Source: Dyella halodurans
GTDB taxonomy: Bacteria > Pseudomonadota > Gammaproteobacteria > Xanthomonadales > Rhodanobacteraceae
Reading direction: 5' to 3'
Assembly (NCBI RefSeq): GCF_026283925.1
Contig: NZ_JAPDPF010000006.1
Coordinates: 62,001-126,000 of the forward strand
Length of the DNA: 64,000 nt
In this document: one piece after another, positions 1-9,029 of the stretch
Layout: the number at the start of each line of letters is the position of its first letter
Numbering within the stretch: the first letter of the stretch is position 1
Translations under genes and position numbers: made by a program
Notes under the pieces: model-generated
Databases searched by the model: none
The model's input: only the letters and a program-made list of their open reading frames with translations
Told to the model about the DNA's origin: nothing

Positions 1-195
1 GAACTCCCCTGGCAATATCTAACTGCGTCCTATGCTCTGGCAGGGCCAGGAAAATGTCTTTGTAAAGGCGACGTCCGCTGGTAGTCGGAAGCGGACCGGA
101 CCCGGGCAGCGCAGAAGTGCTGCTGCGATCGCTTCGAGCCCAGCGAGTTCCAGGGGTTCCCAACCAGCAGTTCCGCGCCATCGGCCCAAAAATGC
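1..195. other. Intergenic, no gene recognised
   Basis: The window opens in sequence without a convincing gene. Short open frames exist on both strands, but none has a recognisable product or a good ribosome-binding site. The regulatory elements of the nitrate operon begin just downstream. Confidence 0.5.
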
Positions 196-212
196 TGCAC
201 CGCAATGGTGCA
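196..212 (+). promoter_or_regulatory. Probable NtrC-binding site
   Basis: The 17-bp palindrome TGCACCGCAATGGTGCA matches the known NtrC consensus (TGCACC, five bases, GGTGCA) in both half-sites. It lies about 100 bp upstream of a sigma-54-type promoter, the usual enhancer distance. A weaker half-site (GGTGCG at 238-243) sits about three helical turns downstream and could be a second, degenerate site. The placement predicts nitrogen-limitation control of the nitrate operon that follows. Confidence 0.7.
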
Positions 213-304
213 CGGCTTGCCCGGTTAGCTTGCAACTGGTGCGCGAAAAGCCTTTTAGATGTCCGTATTTTCGATAACCCCATGTTTTTCCGGCTTAGTT
301 AGCC

Positions 305-321
305 ACGGCACGAATGATGCA
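305..321 (+). promoter_or_regulatory. Probable sigma-54 (RpoN) promoter of the nitrate operon
   Basis: The sequence ACGGCACGAATGATGCA fits the -24/-12 consensus TGGCACG-N4-TTGCW with invariant GG (307-308) and GC (319-320) at the required 10-base spacing and two mismatches elsewhere. It would start transcription near 332, about 70 nt before the transporter start codon. With the NtrC-like site at 196-212 it forms a classic enhancer-dependent arrangement. Confidence 0.65.
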
Positions 322-336
322 TAGCAACATGCACGA

Positions 337-364
337 CTGGTGGTCGGCGCGCGCCGACCACCAG
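337..364. repeat. Perfect 28-bp palindrome in the operon leader
   Basis: Each 14-bp arm reads CTGGTGGTCGGCGC and the second arm is its exact reverse complement with no spacer. It lies just after the predicted transcription start and about 40 nt before the transporter ATG. As RNA it would form a very stable hairpin; no U-tract follows. It could be an attenuator or antiterminator stem (some nas operons use leader antitermination) or a protein operator; the sequence does not decide. Confidence 0.6.
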
Positions 365-404
365 GGCTTGCGGGGGCAGTACGTCATCTTCGGGCGGGGG
401 TGCT

Positions 405-1748
405 ATGTCGGGCAAGGCGACACGGATCGAGCTGTTCCAATGGCGCACGCCGCACATGCGTGCGTTCCATCTGAGCTGGCTGGCCTTCTTTGTGTGCTTC
501 TTCGCGTGGTTTGCGGTGGCGCCGATGATGCCCATGGTGCGGCAGGCGTTTGGGCTCAGTGCCGACCAGGTCGCGAACATTACGATCGCGGCCGTGGCGG
601 TCACCGTCTTTGGACGTCTGCTGGTAGGCCCGCTGTGCGACCGGCTGGGGCCGCGGCTTACCTACACCGGCTTGTTGTTGCTCGGATCGATTCCGGTATT
701 CGGCATGGCGCTGGTGCAGGGCTACGCATCTTTCCTGGTGATGCGTCTGGCCATAGGCATGGTGGGTGCGGGGTTCGTCATTACGCAGTACCACACCTCC
801 GTGATGTTCGCGCCCAACGTGGTCGGTGCCGCGAATGCCACCACGGCTGGCTGGGGCAATGCGGGTGGCGGTGCCGCGCAGGCCGTGATGCCGATGGTGC
901 TTGCCGGCTTGCTTGCCCTTGGCGTGGGCCGCGCCCTTTCCTGGCGCGCGGCCATGCTGCTGCCGGGCGTGCTGATGGTGATTGTCGGACTCCTGTATTG
1001 GCGGTTCACCCAGGACTGCCCCGAGGGCAACTATCGCCAGCTGCGTGCGCAGGGCGTAACCGTGGGCAGCGGCAAGCAAGGTGGCTGGGCGGCGTTTCGC
1101 CAGGCGGCGGGCAACTATCGCGTCTGGATGTTGTTCGTCACCTATGCGGGATGCTTCGGCATCGAGTTGTTCGTGCATGGCGTGGCGGCGGCCTATTACG
1201 TCGATCGATTCGGGCTGAACCTGCGCAGCGCCGGCCTGGCTGTCGGCGCGTTTGGTCTGTTGGCGCTGTTTGCGCGAAGCCTGGGCGGTCTGGCCTCCGA
1301 TCGCCTGGCGCGCCGGCATGGCTTGTCGGCACGCGCCCATCTCCTGTGCGTCCTGATGTTGTGCGAAGGCACCGGACTGCTGTGGTTCGCGCATGCCACG
1401 GGTGTCGGCATGGCCGTGGCCACCATGCTGGTTTTTGGCTTGTTCACGCATCTGGCGTGCGGGGCCACCTATGCGCTGGTGCCGTTCATCGATCGCAAGG
1501 TGCTCGGCGGCGTGACGGGCATCGTTGGCGCGGGCGGCAATGTCGGCGCCGTGGCGGCCGGCTTCCTGCTGAAGCACACCGGTTCGGTGCAAGTCACCTT
1601 CGCGCTACTCGGTGGCTTCGTCATGGTCGGCTCGCTGTGCGCGCTGGCCGTGCGCTTCAGCAACGAGCATGTCGCCAACGAAGAGCGGCTCTATCAGCAA
1701 GCCTTGCAACAGGGTCGCGCCGCGGCGCCCGCCCTGACCATCAATTGA
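405..1748 (+). CDS. narK: NarK-family nitrate/nitrite MFS transporter
   Basis: This 447-residue inner-membrane protein probably imports nitrate for assimilation. It is hydrophobic throughout with about twelve membrane spans. It carries both signature stretches of the nitrate/nitrite porter family: GWGNAGGG in the first half (around residue 150) and GAGGNVGA in the second half (around residue 370). The MFS loop FGRLLVGPLCDRLGPR supplies the arginine that binds nitrate in characterised relatives. The start has a G-rich ribosome-binding site (GCGGGGGTGCT). It is the first gene of the nitrate operon, 21 bp ahead of nirB, and should be under the NtrC/sigma-54 signals upstream. The assimilatory role comes from its neighbours; a nitrite exporter is less likely. 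Confidence 0.92.
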   Translation: MSGKATRIELFQWRTPHMRAFHLSWLAFFVCFFAWFAVAPMMPMVRQAFGLSADQVANITIAAVAVTVFGRLLVGPLCDRLGPRLTYTGLLLLGSIPVFGMALVQGYASFLVMRLAIGMVGAGFVITQYHTSVMFAPNVVGAANATTAGWGNAGGGAAQAVMPMVLAGLLALGVGRALSWRAAMLLPGVLMVIVGLLYWRFTQDCPEGNYRQLRAQGVTVGSGKQGGWAAFRQAAGNYRVWMLFVTYAGCFGIELFVHGVAAAYYVDRFGLNLRSAGLAVGAFGLLALFARSLGGLASDRLARRHGLSARAHLLCVLMLCEGTGLLWFAHATGVGMAVATMLVFGLFTHLACGATYALVPFIDRKVLGGVTGIVGAGGNVGAVAAGFLLKHTGSVQVTFALLGGFVMVGSLCALAVRFSNEHVANEERLYQQALQQGRAAAPALTIN

Positions 1749-1769
1749 TTCGGTATCGAGGTCATCGAC

Positions 1770-4340
1770 ATGACGATGAAGCTTGTCGTAGTGGGCAATG
1801 GGATGGTCGGTCACAAACTGCTGGAGGAGCTTGCGGCCATGCAGCCGCCCGGCCTTCAGGTGACCGTGTTGTGCGAGGAAGCGCAGCCCGCCTACGACCG
1901 CGTGCACCTCTCGGAATTCTTTGCAGGCAGAAGCGCCGATGAGCTTTCGCTTGTCACGCCAGGATTCTTCGAGCAGAGCGGCTTCCACCTGCGTCTGGCC
2001 ACGCATGCGGTTGCCATTGATCGCGCCACGAAGCGCGTCACCACCAGCGCCGGTGACATTCTTCCCTACGACAAGCTGGTGATTGCGACGGGATCGACAC
2101 CGTTCATACCCGCTATTCCCGGCAATGATCGCCCTGGCTGCCTGGCGTATCGCACGCTAGACGACCTGGCGGCGCTGTCTTCATGGGGCGGCCAATCCAG
2201 GCATGGCGTGGTGGTGGGCGGCGGCCTGCTTGGCCTGGAATGCGCCAAGGCGCTGCGCGACATGGGACTCGAGACCCACGTGGTAGAATTTGCCACGCGC
2301 CTGATGGCGGTGCAGGTAGACGACGTCGGCGGACAAGTGTTGCGCAAGACCATCGAGGATCTGGGCCTGGTGGTTCACACCGGCAAGAACACCCAGCAGA
2401 TCGTGGATGGTGAACGACTTCGTCACCGCATGAATTTTGCCGACGGAAGCCATCTGGAAACGGACCTCATCGTGTTCTCCGCCGGCATTCGCCCGCGCGA
2501 TGAACTGGCGCGGCAATGCGAGCTGGGCGTGGGCCAGCGCGGCGGCATCATGGTCGACAACTTCTGCCGCACGCGCGACCGCGACGTGTATGCCATCGGC
2601 GAATGCGCGCAATGGGGTGGCAAGGTCTTCGGGCTGGTGGCGCCCGGATACGACATGGCGCGCGTGGTGGCCAATCACCTCAACGCGCTGCTGACCCGCA
2701 GACAGGCGCCCACATTGCCGGAGTTCGCTGGCGCGGATATGTCCACCAAGCTCAAGCTCATGGGCGTCGATGTGGCCAGTATCGGTGACGCACACGGCAC
2801 CACGCCAGGCAGCCGCAGCTACCAGTTCAGCGATGGGCGCAAGCAGGTCTACAAGAAGCTGGTGGTGTCGGACGACGGCAAGCGCCTGCTGGGCGGCGTG
2901 CTGGTCGGCGATGCCGCCGAGTACGGCACCCTGCTGCAGATGATGCTCAACGGCATGGAGCTGCCGGACGCTCCGGAGTCGTTGATCCTTCCCGCGCTGG
3001 GCAGCAAGAAGAAGCCGGGCCTGGCGGTGGATGCCTTGCCTGCATCGGCACAGATCTGCTCATGCAACAACGTCAGCAAGGGCCAGCTGTGTGAGGCGGT
3101 CGCCGCCGGCGCCACGTCCATCGATGCGCTGAAGCAGGCCACGCGGACAGGTACGTCCTGTGGCGGCTGCGTGCCGCTGGCCACGCAGATCATGAAGGCG
3201 GAAATGGAACGCCAGGGCCTGGCGGTAAGCCATGCGTTGTGCGAGCACTTCGCTTATTCGCGCCAGGAGCTCTACCACCTCGTGCAGGTGAAGAAGATCC
3301 GTCGCTTCGACGACCTGCTGGCGCAGCACGGCAGCGGACTGGGTTGCGATATCTGCAAGCCGGTGGTCGCCAGCATCCTGGCGTCCTGCTGGAACGAATT
3401 CATCCTGCAGCAGGAACACGCCTCCCTGCAGGACTCCAACGACTACTTCCTCGCCAATATCCAGAAGGACGGCACCTACTCGGTGGTGCCGCGCATGCCC
3501 GGCGGCGAGGTGACGCCGGACGGACTCATCGCCATCGGGCAGATCGCACGCAAATATGGTCTCTATACCAAGCTCACCGGCGGGCAGCGCGTGGACATGT
3601 TCGGCGCCCGCCTGGAGCAGCTGCCGCCGATCTGGGAAGAGTTGATCGCTGCCGGCTTCGAATCGGGCCATGCCTATGGCAAGTCGCTGCGCACGGTGAA
3701 GTCCTGCGTGGGTTCCACCTGGTGTCGCTACGGCGTGCAGGACTCGGTGGGACGCGCCATCGACCTGGAGCATCGCTACAAGGGCCTGCGCTCGCCGCAC
3801 AAGCTGAAGTTCGCCGTCTCCGGTTGCACCCGCGAGTGTGCGGAGGCGCAAGGCAAGGACGTAGGCATCATCGCCACCGAAAAGGGCTGGAATCTCTACG
3901 TGTGCGGCAACGGTGGCATGAAGCCCCGGCATGCCGAGTTGCTGGCCGGTGACCTGGATACCGACACGCTGGTCCGCTACATCGACCGCTTCCTGATGTT
4001 CTACATCCGCACGGCGGACCGCCTGCAACGCACCAGCGTCTGGCGCGACAACCTGGATGGCGGCATGGACTACCTGCGCGACGTGATCATCAACGACCGC
4101 CTGGGCATTGCCGCGGAACTCGAAGCGGACATGCAGCGCGTGGTCGACAGCTACGAATGCGAGTGGAAGCGCGCCGTGAGCGACCCGTTGGTGCGTCAGC
4201 GATTCCGTCACTTCATCAACAGCGATGCCGGTGACGACCGGGTGGCCTTCGTGACCGAGCGCGGGCAGATCCGACCAGCCTCTGCCGACGAGAAACGCAG
4301 CCGCCTTGGCCGTATCCCGGCCGTGGTCGAAACGGAGTAA
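1770..4340 (+). CDS. nirB: Assimilatory nitrite reductase [NAD(P)H], large subunit
   Basis: Cytoplasmic enzyme reducing nitrite to ammonium with NAD(P)H. The 856 residues show the family order: an FAD/NAD-binding pyridine-nucleotide oxidoreductase module (residues 1 to about 300, starting VVVGNGMVGHKLLEEL), a BFD-like [2Fe-2S] domain (about 428-475, cysteines in ICSCNNV and SCGGC), ferredoxin-like sulfite/nitrite-reductase half domains, and the siroheme/[4Fe-4S] ligand cysteines in KSCVGSTWCRYG (around 646-652) and SGCTRECAEAQGKDVG (around 685). Length and motifs match E. coli NirB. The ribosome-binding site GAGG precedes the ATG. It is followed 4 bp later by nirD, its partner, and downstream by cysG, which makes its siroheme. 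Confidence 0.97.
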   Translation: MTMKLVVVGNGMVGHKLLEELAAMQPPGLQVTVLCEEAQPAYDRVHLSEFFAGRSADELSLVTPGFFEQSGFHLRLATHAVAIDRATKRVTTSAGDILPYDKLVIATGSTPFIPAIPGNDRPGCLAYRTLDDLAALSSWGGQSRHGVVVGGGLLGLECAKALRDMGLETHVVEFATRLMAVQVDDVGGQVLRKTIEDLGLVVHTGKNTQQIVDGERLRHRMNFADGSHLETDLIVFSAGIRPRDELARQCELGVGQRGGIMVDNFCRTRDRDVYAIGECAQWGGKVFGLVAPGYDMARVVANHLNALLTRRQAPTLPEFAGADMSTKLKLMGVDVASIGDAHGTTPGSRSYQFSDGRKQVYKKLVVSDDGKRLLGGVLVGDAAEYGTLLQMMLNGMELPDAPESLILPALGSKKKPGLAVDALPASAQICSCNNVSKGQLCEAVAAGATSIDALKQATRTGTSCGGCVPLATQIMKAEMERQGLAVSHALCEHFAYSRQELYHLVQVKKIRRFDDLLAQHGSGLGCDICKPVVASILASCWNEFILQQEHASLQDSNDYFLANIQKDGTYSVVPRMPGGEVTPDGLIAIGQIARKYGLYTKLTGGQRVDMFGARLEQLPPIWEELIAAGFESGHAYGKSLRTVKSCVGSTWCRYGVQDSVGRAIDLEHRYKGLRSPHKLKFAVSGCTRECAEAQGKDVGIIATEKGWNLYVCGNGGMKPRHAELLAGDLDTDTLVRYIDRFLMFYIRTADRLQRTSVWRDNLDGGMDYLRDVIINDRLGIAAELEADMQRVVDSYECEWKRAVSDPLVRQRFRHFINSDAGDDRVAFVTERGQIRPASADEKRSRLGRIPAVVETE

Positions 4341-4344
4341 GCCC

Positions 4345-4695
4345 ATGAGTCATGCAACGAGTGGAACCGGCTGGACGCCCGTGTGCCGGATCGATGAGAT
4401 TGTTCCCGACACCGGCGTGTGTGCGCTGGTGGACAGCGAGCAGGTGGCGATATTCCGGCTGCGCGACGATGCGCTGTTTGCCATCGACAACGTCGATCCC
4501 GATTCCGGCGCGGCGGTGCTTTCGAGGGGATTGGTGGGCAGCCTCGGGGAACAGATCGTCGTCGCCTCGCCCATCCACAAGCAGCACTTTGATCTGCGCA
4601 CCGGGGCATGCCTGGAAGTGCCGCACTACAGCGTGCACGCCTGGGAGGTTCGGCGCGACGGCGATGTTGTCCTGGTCAGGCGCGGCGAGCCATGA
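4345..4695 (+). CDS. nirD: Nitrite reductase [NAD(P)H], small subunit
   Basis: A 116-residue Rieske-fold partner of NirB. Family landmarks are TGVCALVDSEQVAIFRL, FAIDNVDPDSGAAVLSRG and VASPIHKQHFDLRTG. As in E. coli NirD, the Cys-His pairs of true Rieske proteins are absent, so it probably carries no cluster and acts as an accessory or structural subunit. The frame is open further upstream, overlapping nirB, but the ATG at 4345, 4 bp after the nirB stop, gives the family N-terminus (MSHATSGTGWTPVC). Tight spacing implies translational coupling to nirB. Confidence 0.94.
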   Translation: MSHATSGTGWTPVCRIDEIVPDTGVCALVDSEQVAIFRLRDDALFAIDNVDPDSGAAVLSRGLVGSLGEQIVVASPIHKQHFDLRTGACLEVPHYSVHAWEVRRDGDVVLVRRGEP

Positions 4696-4798
4696 ATCAT
4701 TGGCGTCCCCGGCGAACGGTGACCGGCCATCGCGCCAGCTTGCTGCCTGCGCGCGTCTGGCTGCCATGCGGTCGACCCATACCGGCCGCGGTCGCCGC

Positions 4799-7504
4799 AT
4801 GAGCGCAACGGTGGCCACCACCTGCCCCTACTGCGGCGTCGGTTGCGGCGTGCTCGCCCAAGTCGCTGTCGATGGCGCGGTCAGCGTCCAGGGCGACGTC
4901 GCGCACGGCTCCAATCACGGGCGCCTGTGCGTGAAAGGTGCAGCCCTCGGCGAAACGGTGGATTTGCAGGGCCGCCTGCTGCATCCAAAGCTGCGCGCAG
5001 AGGATGGCTCGTTTCGTCGGGCCAGCTGGGACGAGGCACTGGATCGGGTCGCCGACGGCTTCCGTCGCATCGTCGATCAGCACGGGCCGGACGCCGTGGC
5101 GCTATATGTGTCGGGGCAGCTGCTGACCGAGGACTACTACGTCGCCAACAAGCTGGCCAAAGGCTACCTTGGCACCGCGAACATCGACACCAATTCCCGT
5201 CTGTGCATGTCGTCGGCCGTGGCCGGCCACAAGCGCGCCTTCGGCGAGGACGTCGTGCCCGGCTGCTACGAAGACCTGGACCAGGCAGAGCTGATCGTGC
5301 TGGTGGGCTCCAACACCGCGTGGTGCCACCCGGTGCTCTTCCAGCGCATGGTGCGGGCGCAGGAAAACGGTGCGCGGCTGGTGGTGATCGATCCGCGCTT
5401 CACCGCCACGTGCGAATCGGCCGACCTGCACCTGCCGGTGAAGCCCGGCACCGACGTGTGGCTGTTCAACGGACTGCTCAGCTTCCTGTTCCAGCACGGC
5501 GTGATGGATGTCGGGTTTGTCGACACGCACACCGATGGCTTGAATGCGACCTTGGCTACAGCGGCTGCCGAAGCCGGCGACTACGCGACCGTGGCGCGCA
5601 TCTGTGGCGTGCAGCTGTCGGATCTGCTGGCCTTCTATCGCCTGTTCGCGCGCCATGAGCGGGTGGTGAGCCTGTTCTCGCAGGGCGTGAATCAATCGTC
5701 CAGCGGTACGGACAAGGTCAACAGCATCATCAATTGCCACCTGCTGACCGGTCGCATCGGCAGGCCGGGTATGGGCCCGTTCTCGATCACGGGTCAGCCC
5801 AATGCGATGGGCGGGCGTGAAGTGGGCGGCTTGGCCAATATGCTGGCTGCGCATATGGAACTGCACGACCCGGTGCATCGCGATATCGTGCAGAGCTTCT
5901 GGTCGTCACCGCACATGGCAGCGCAGCCTGGCCTGAAAGCCGTGGCCCTGTTCGACGCGGTGCTTGAAGGCCGGGTCAAGGCACTGTGGATCATGGGGAC
6001 CAACCCGGTCGTCAGCCTTCCCGATGCCGACCGCGCCCGGCGTGCACTGAATGCCTGCGAGCTGGTGGTCTGCACCGACGTCATCGAGCACACCGACACC
6101 AACCGGCACGCGCATGTGTTGCTGCCTGCACTGGCTTGGGGCGAGAAGGATGGCACGGTGACCAGTTCGGAGCGCCGCCTATCGCGCCAGCGCCCGTTTC
6201 TTCCCGTGCCCGGCGAGGCGCGCGCCGACTGGCGCATCATCTGCGATGTGGCCCAGCGACTGGGGTTTGCCGAGGGTTTCGGTTTCCAGAGTCCGCACGA
6301 GATCTTCATCGAACATGCGCGCCTCACGGCATTTCGCAATCACCCGCCGGGCAACGGCGACTTGCCGGCATCACCGCGGCAGCTGAATCTCAGTGGGCTG
6401 ACCTCGCTCACCCGGCAGGCCTACGACAGCATGCGGCCCGTGCAGTGGCCAGTGCGCGAGGACGGCAGCGGAACCGCCAGGCTGTTTGCCGGTGGGCAGT
6501 TTGCCCACCCTGACGGGCGCGCGCGCTTTGTCGCCACCTCGGGACGCGCGCCTGCGAACGCGACCGACCGCGAGTATCCGCTGGTGCTCAATACAGGCCG
6601 CGTGCGGGACCACTGGCACACGATGACGCGCACCGGCAAATCACCACGACTGGCCGGCCACACCAGCGAACCCTATGTGGACATGCATCCCCACGATGCC
6701 TTGCGCAGCGGCGTGCGCGCGGGTGAGCTGGCGAGCGTGCATTCGCGCTGGGGCTCGATGGTGGCGCGCGTGCGCCATGGCGGTGGCGTGCTGGCCGGTA
6801 CTGTCTTCGTGCCGATCCACTGGAACGACCAGTTCGCCTCCGATGCGCGCGTCGGCGGCCTGGTGAATCCGGTGGTCGACCCCGTTTCCGGCGAGCCGGA
6901 GTTCAAGCACACGCCGGTGCGCGTCGAACCGTTCCCGGTGCGCTGGTATGGCTTTGCGATCGGGCGCCAGTCTCTGCCGACATCGGCGCTGAGCTACTGG
7001 ACGCTGATCCGCGGCGACCGTTTCCTGCGCTACGAGATCGCCCACCGCGAACGCCCCGGCGATTGCAGCGCATGGGCCCGCACCTGGCTGGGCGCACACA
7101 CATCCGATGCGGACTGGCTGGAGCATGACGATCCGAGCAGCGGCATCTATCGCGCAGCCTGGGCGGTCGAGGGTCGGATGGAGGCATGCGTGTTCCTGTC
7201 CTCGCGCCCCGATCTGCCGTCCCGGCATTGGCTGGCCAGACTGTTTGGGCAGGAGCGGCTGACCGAATCGGATCGCGCGGGCCTGCTCGCCGGTGAGCCG
7301 CCAGGCGCCGGCATCGATGCCGGCCCGGTGGTGTGTTCGTGTTTTGGCGTGGGGCGAAACACGATCGCCGAAGCCATCAGCGCCGACGACCTGGACACGC
7401 CGGCGCAGATCACCGCCGCACTGCGCGCCGGCGGCAATTGCGGGTCGTGCATACCCGAACTACGACGACTGATCGCCGAGACACGCGCGGCACCCACTGT
7501 ATGA
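4799..7504 (+). CDS. nasA: Assimilatory nitrate reductase, catalytic molybdoenzyme
   Basis: Cytoplasmic Mo-bis-MGD enzyme (901 residues) that reduces nitrate to nitrite for NirBD. The N-terminal [4Fe-4S] site is CPYCGVGCG (residues 8-16) plus a cysteine in RLCVKG. The probable molybdenum ligand is the cysteine in NTNSRLCMSSAVAG (about residue 137). The C-terminal molybdopterin dinucleotide-binding domain contains VLNTGRVRDHWHTMTRTG. A BFD-like [2Fe-2S] domain closes the protein (VVCSCFGVG and NCGSCIPEL, about 843-890), as in Klebsiella-type NasA. The frame is open back to 4352, overlapping nirD; ATG 4799 puts the first cysteine where the family has it, and ATG 4766 is an alternative. Neither has a strong ribosome-binding site. 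Confidence 0.94.
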   Translation: MSATVATTCPYCGVGCGVLAQVAVDGAVSVQGDVAHGSNHGRLCVKGAALGETVDLQGRLLHPKLRAEDGSFRRASWDEALDRVADGFRRIVDQHGPDAVALYVSGQLLTEDYYVANKLAKGYLGTANIDTNSRLCMSSAVAGHKRAFGEDVVPGCYEDLDQAELIVLVGSNTAWCHPVLFQRMVRAQENGARLVVIDPRFTATCESADLHLPVKPGTDVWLFNGLLSFLFQHGVMDVGFVDTHTDGLNATLATAAAEAGDYATVARICGVQLSDLLAFYRLFARHERVVSLFSQGVNQSSSGTDKVNSIINCHLLTGRIGRPGMGPFSITGQPNAMGGREVGGLANMLAAHMELHDPVHRDIVQSFWSSPHMAAQPGLKAVALFDAVLEGRVKALWIMGTNPVVSLPDADRARRALNACELVVCTDVIEHTDTNRHAHVLLPALAWGEKDGTVTSSERRLSRQRPFLPVPGEARADWRIICDVAQRLGFAEGFGFQSPHEIFIEHARLTAFRNHPPGNGDLPASPRQLNLSGLTSLTRQAYDSMRPVQWPVREDGSGTARLFAGGQFAHPDGRARFVATSGRAPANATDREYPLVLNTGRVRDHWHTMTRTGKSPRLAGHTSEPYVDMHPHDALRSGVRAGELASVHSRWGSMVARVRHGGGVLAGTVFVPIHWNDQFASDARVGGLVNPVVDPVSGEPEFKHTPVRVEPFPVRWYGFAIGRQSLPTSALSYWTLIRGDRFLRYEIAHRERPGDCSAWARTWLGAHTSDADWLEHDDPSSGIYRAAWAVEGRMEACVFLSSRPDLPSRHWLARLFGQERLTESDRAGLLAGEPPGAGIDAGPVVCSCFGVGRNTIAEAISADDLDTPAQITAALRAGGNCGSCIPELRRLIAETRAAPTV

Positions 7505-7534
7505 GGCACGGCACTGGCACACGGGAGGGACGTC

Positions 7535-8977
7535 ATGAAGCTGTATCCGCTCTTCGCTGACCTTGAGGGTCTGCCGGTATTGGTGGTGGGCGGCGGTGCC
7601 GTGGCACAGCGCAAGGTGGAAGCCTTGCTTGGTGCCGGCGCACGGGTGACAGTCGGCTCCCCCGAGCTGAATGAGCACCTGGCACAACAGCGCGAGGCGG
7701 GACAGCTCAACTGGTTGCACGGCGCGTTTGCACCCGCCTGGCTCGATGGCATGTGGCTGGTGATCGCCGCCACCCACGATCCCGTGCTCAACGCCCGCGT
7801 GGCGACGGCGGCCCACGATCGACGCATCTTCGCCAATGTGGTGGACGATGCCGCGCATTCACGTTTCCACGTGCCCGCCGTGATCGATCGTTCACCGCTG
7901 ATGGTGGCCATCGGCACGGCGGGCGCGGCGCCAGCACTGGCACGGCGCGTGCGCGAATCGCTGGAACGCATGATGGACAACGCACTGGGCGCGCTGGTGG
8001 CCCTGGCGCAACGCCATCGTGCGCGCATCGTGCAACATCGTCCGGACCTCGCCGATCGCCGCGCCTTCTATGACTGGCTGCACGATGGCCCGGTGCTGAC
8101 CCTGCTACGCCGCGCCAGGCCGCAGGATGCCGAACAGGCCTTGCTCGATGCACTGCATCGCAACGAGGCCCCGGCACGCAAAGGATCGGTGGCCCTGGTC
8201 GGTGCCGGGCCCGGTCACCCGGGACTGCTCACGCTGCAAGCGTTGCGAGCGCTCAACGAGGCGGACGTGATCCTGCACGACCAGCTGGCCAGCGCCGACG
8301 TACTTGCCATGGCGCGACGGGACGCCGAGCGCATTGACGTCGGCAAGCGCTGCGGTGGTCGCCAGGTGTCGCAGGATCGGATTCATCGACTCATGCTGGC
8401 CCATGCCAAGGAAGGGCGCCGCGTCGTGCGCTTGAAAGGTGGCGATCCCTTCGTGTTCGGCCGTGGCGGCGAAGAACTGGCCTTCCTGCGCGCCCATGAC
8501 ATTGCCTGCGAAGTCGTGCCAGGCGTCACGGCGGCCGTGGCGTGTGCCGCCTTTGCCGGCATTCCGCTGACCCATCGCGACCATGCCCAGTCGATCTGCC
8601 TGCTCACGGCGCATGGCAAGCAAGCAGACGATCCGCTGGATGAGCAGTTGCTCGGCCATCCGCGGCAGACTTTGGCGGTCTATATGGGGGTGGAGAGGAT
8701 CCAGGCACTCACCGATCGCTTGCTCGCCCAGGGCCGCGCGGCGCATACGCCGATCGCCATCATCGAGAACGGCAGCCTGCCGCAGCAGCGTGTGATTGCA
8801 GGCAGGCTGGATGCCTTGCCGGCGCTTGCAAGGACCCATGCCGTCGGCACGCCGGCCTTGCTGATCATTGGCGAGGTGGCGGCCTACGCGGAGACCCATG
8901 CGTGGTTCGGCGAGCTGATCAGCGAACGGGCGTCGAACCGCCACATGGAAGCTCCGATACCTGTGGAGGTGGCCTGA
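7535..8977 (+). CDS. cysG: Siroheme synthase, trifunctional CysG
   Basis: A 480-residue fusion converting uroporphyrinogen III to siroheme, the prosthetic group of NirB. The N-terminal precorrin-2 dehydrogenase/ferrochelatase module has the NAD-binding signature [18 protein letters not shown] (residues about 15-32). The C-terminal half is the SAM-dependent uroporphyrinogen-III methyltransferase (from about residue 210: [15 protein letters not shown], then [16 protein letters not shown] and VVPGVTAA). Length matches E. coli CysG (457) with a slightly longer tail. A strong ribosome-binding site (GGGAGGGACGTC) precedes the ATG. The position in the nitrate operon suggests a nitrogen-regulated siroheme supply; the same protein would also serve sulfite reductase. 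Confidence 0.96.
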   Translation: MKLYPLFADLEGLPVLVVGGGAVAQRKVEALLGAGARVTVGSPELNEHLAQQREAGQLNWLHGAFAPAWLDGMWLVIAATHDPVLNARVATAAHDRRIFANVVDDAAHSRFHVPAVIDRSPLMVAIGTAGAAPALARRVRESLERMMDNALGALVALAQRHRARIVQHRPDLADRRAFYDWLHDGPVLTLLRRARPQDAEQALLDALHRNEAPARKGSVALVGAGPGHPGLLTLQALRALNEADVILHDQLASADVLAMARRDAERIDVGKRCGGRQVSQDRIHRLMLAHAKEGRRVVRLKGGDPFVFGRGGEELAFLRAHDIACEVVPGVTAAVACAAFAGIPLTHRDHAQSICLLTAHGKQADDPLDEQLLGHPRQTLAVYMGVERIQALTDRLLAQGRAAHTPIAIIENGSLPQQRVIAGRLDALPALARTHAVGTPALLIIGEVAAYAETHAWFGELISERASNRHMEAPIPVEVA

Positions 8978-9029
8978 TGAAGATGGCACGGGAAGATGGC
9001 CAGGTGTCGTTCCCGCCGAGGCGTTCGCG

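Noticed and set aside
384-1592. A 402-codon open frame antisense to the NarK-family transporter gene
   Set aside because: Its product is His/Arg/Gln-rich with no family features, as expected from the reverse strand of a GC-rich membrane-protein gene; the opposite frame is a clear transporter.
3060-4346. A 428-codon open frame antisense to nirB
   Set aside because: Shadow of nirB; all catalytic motifs are on the plus strand.
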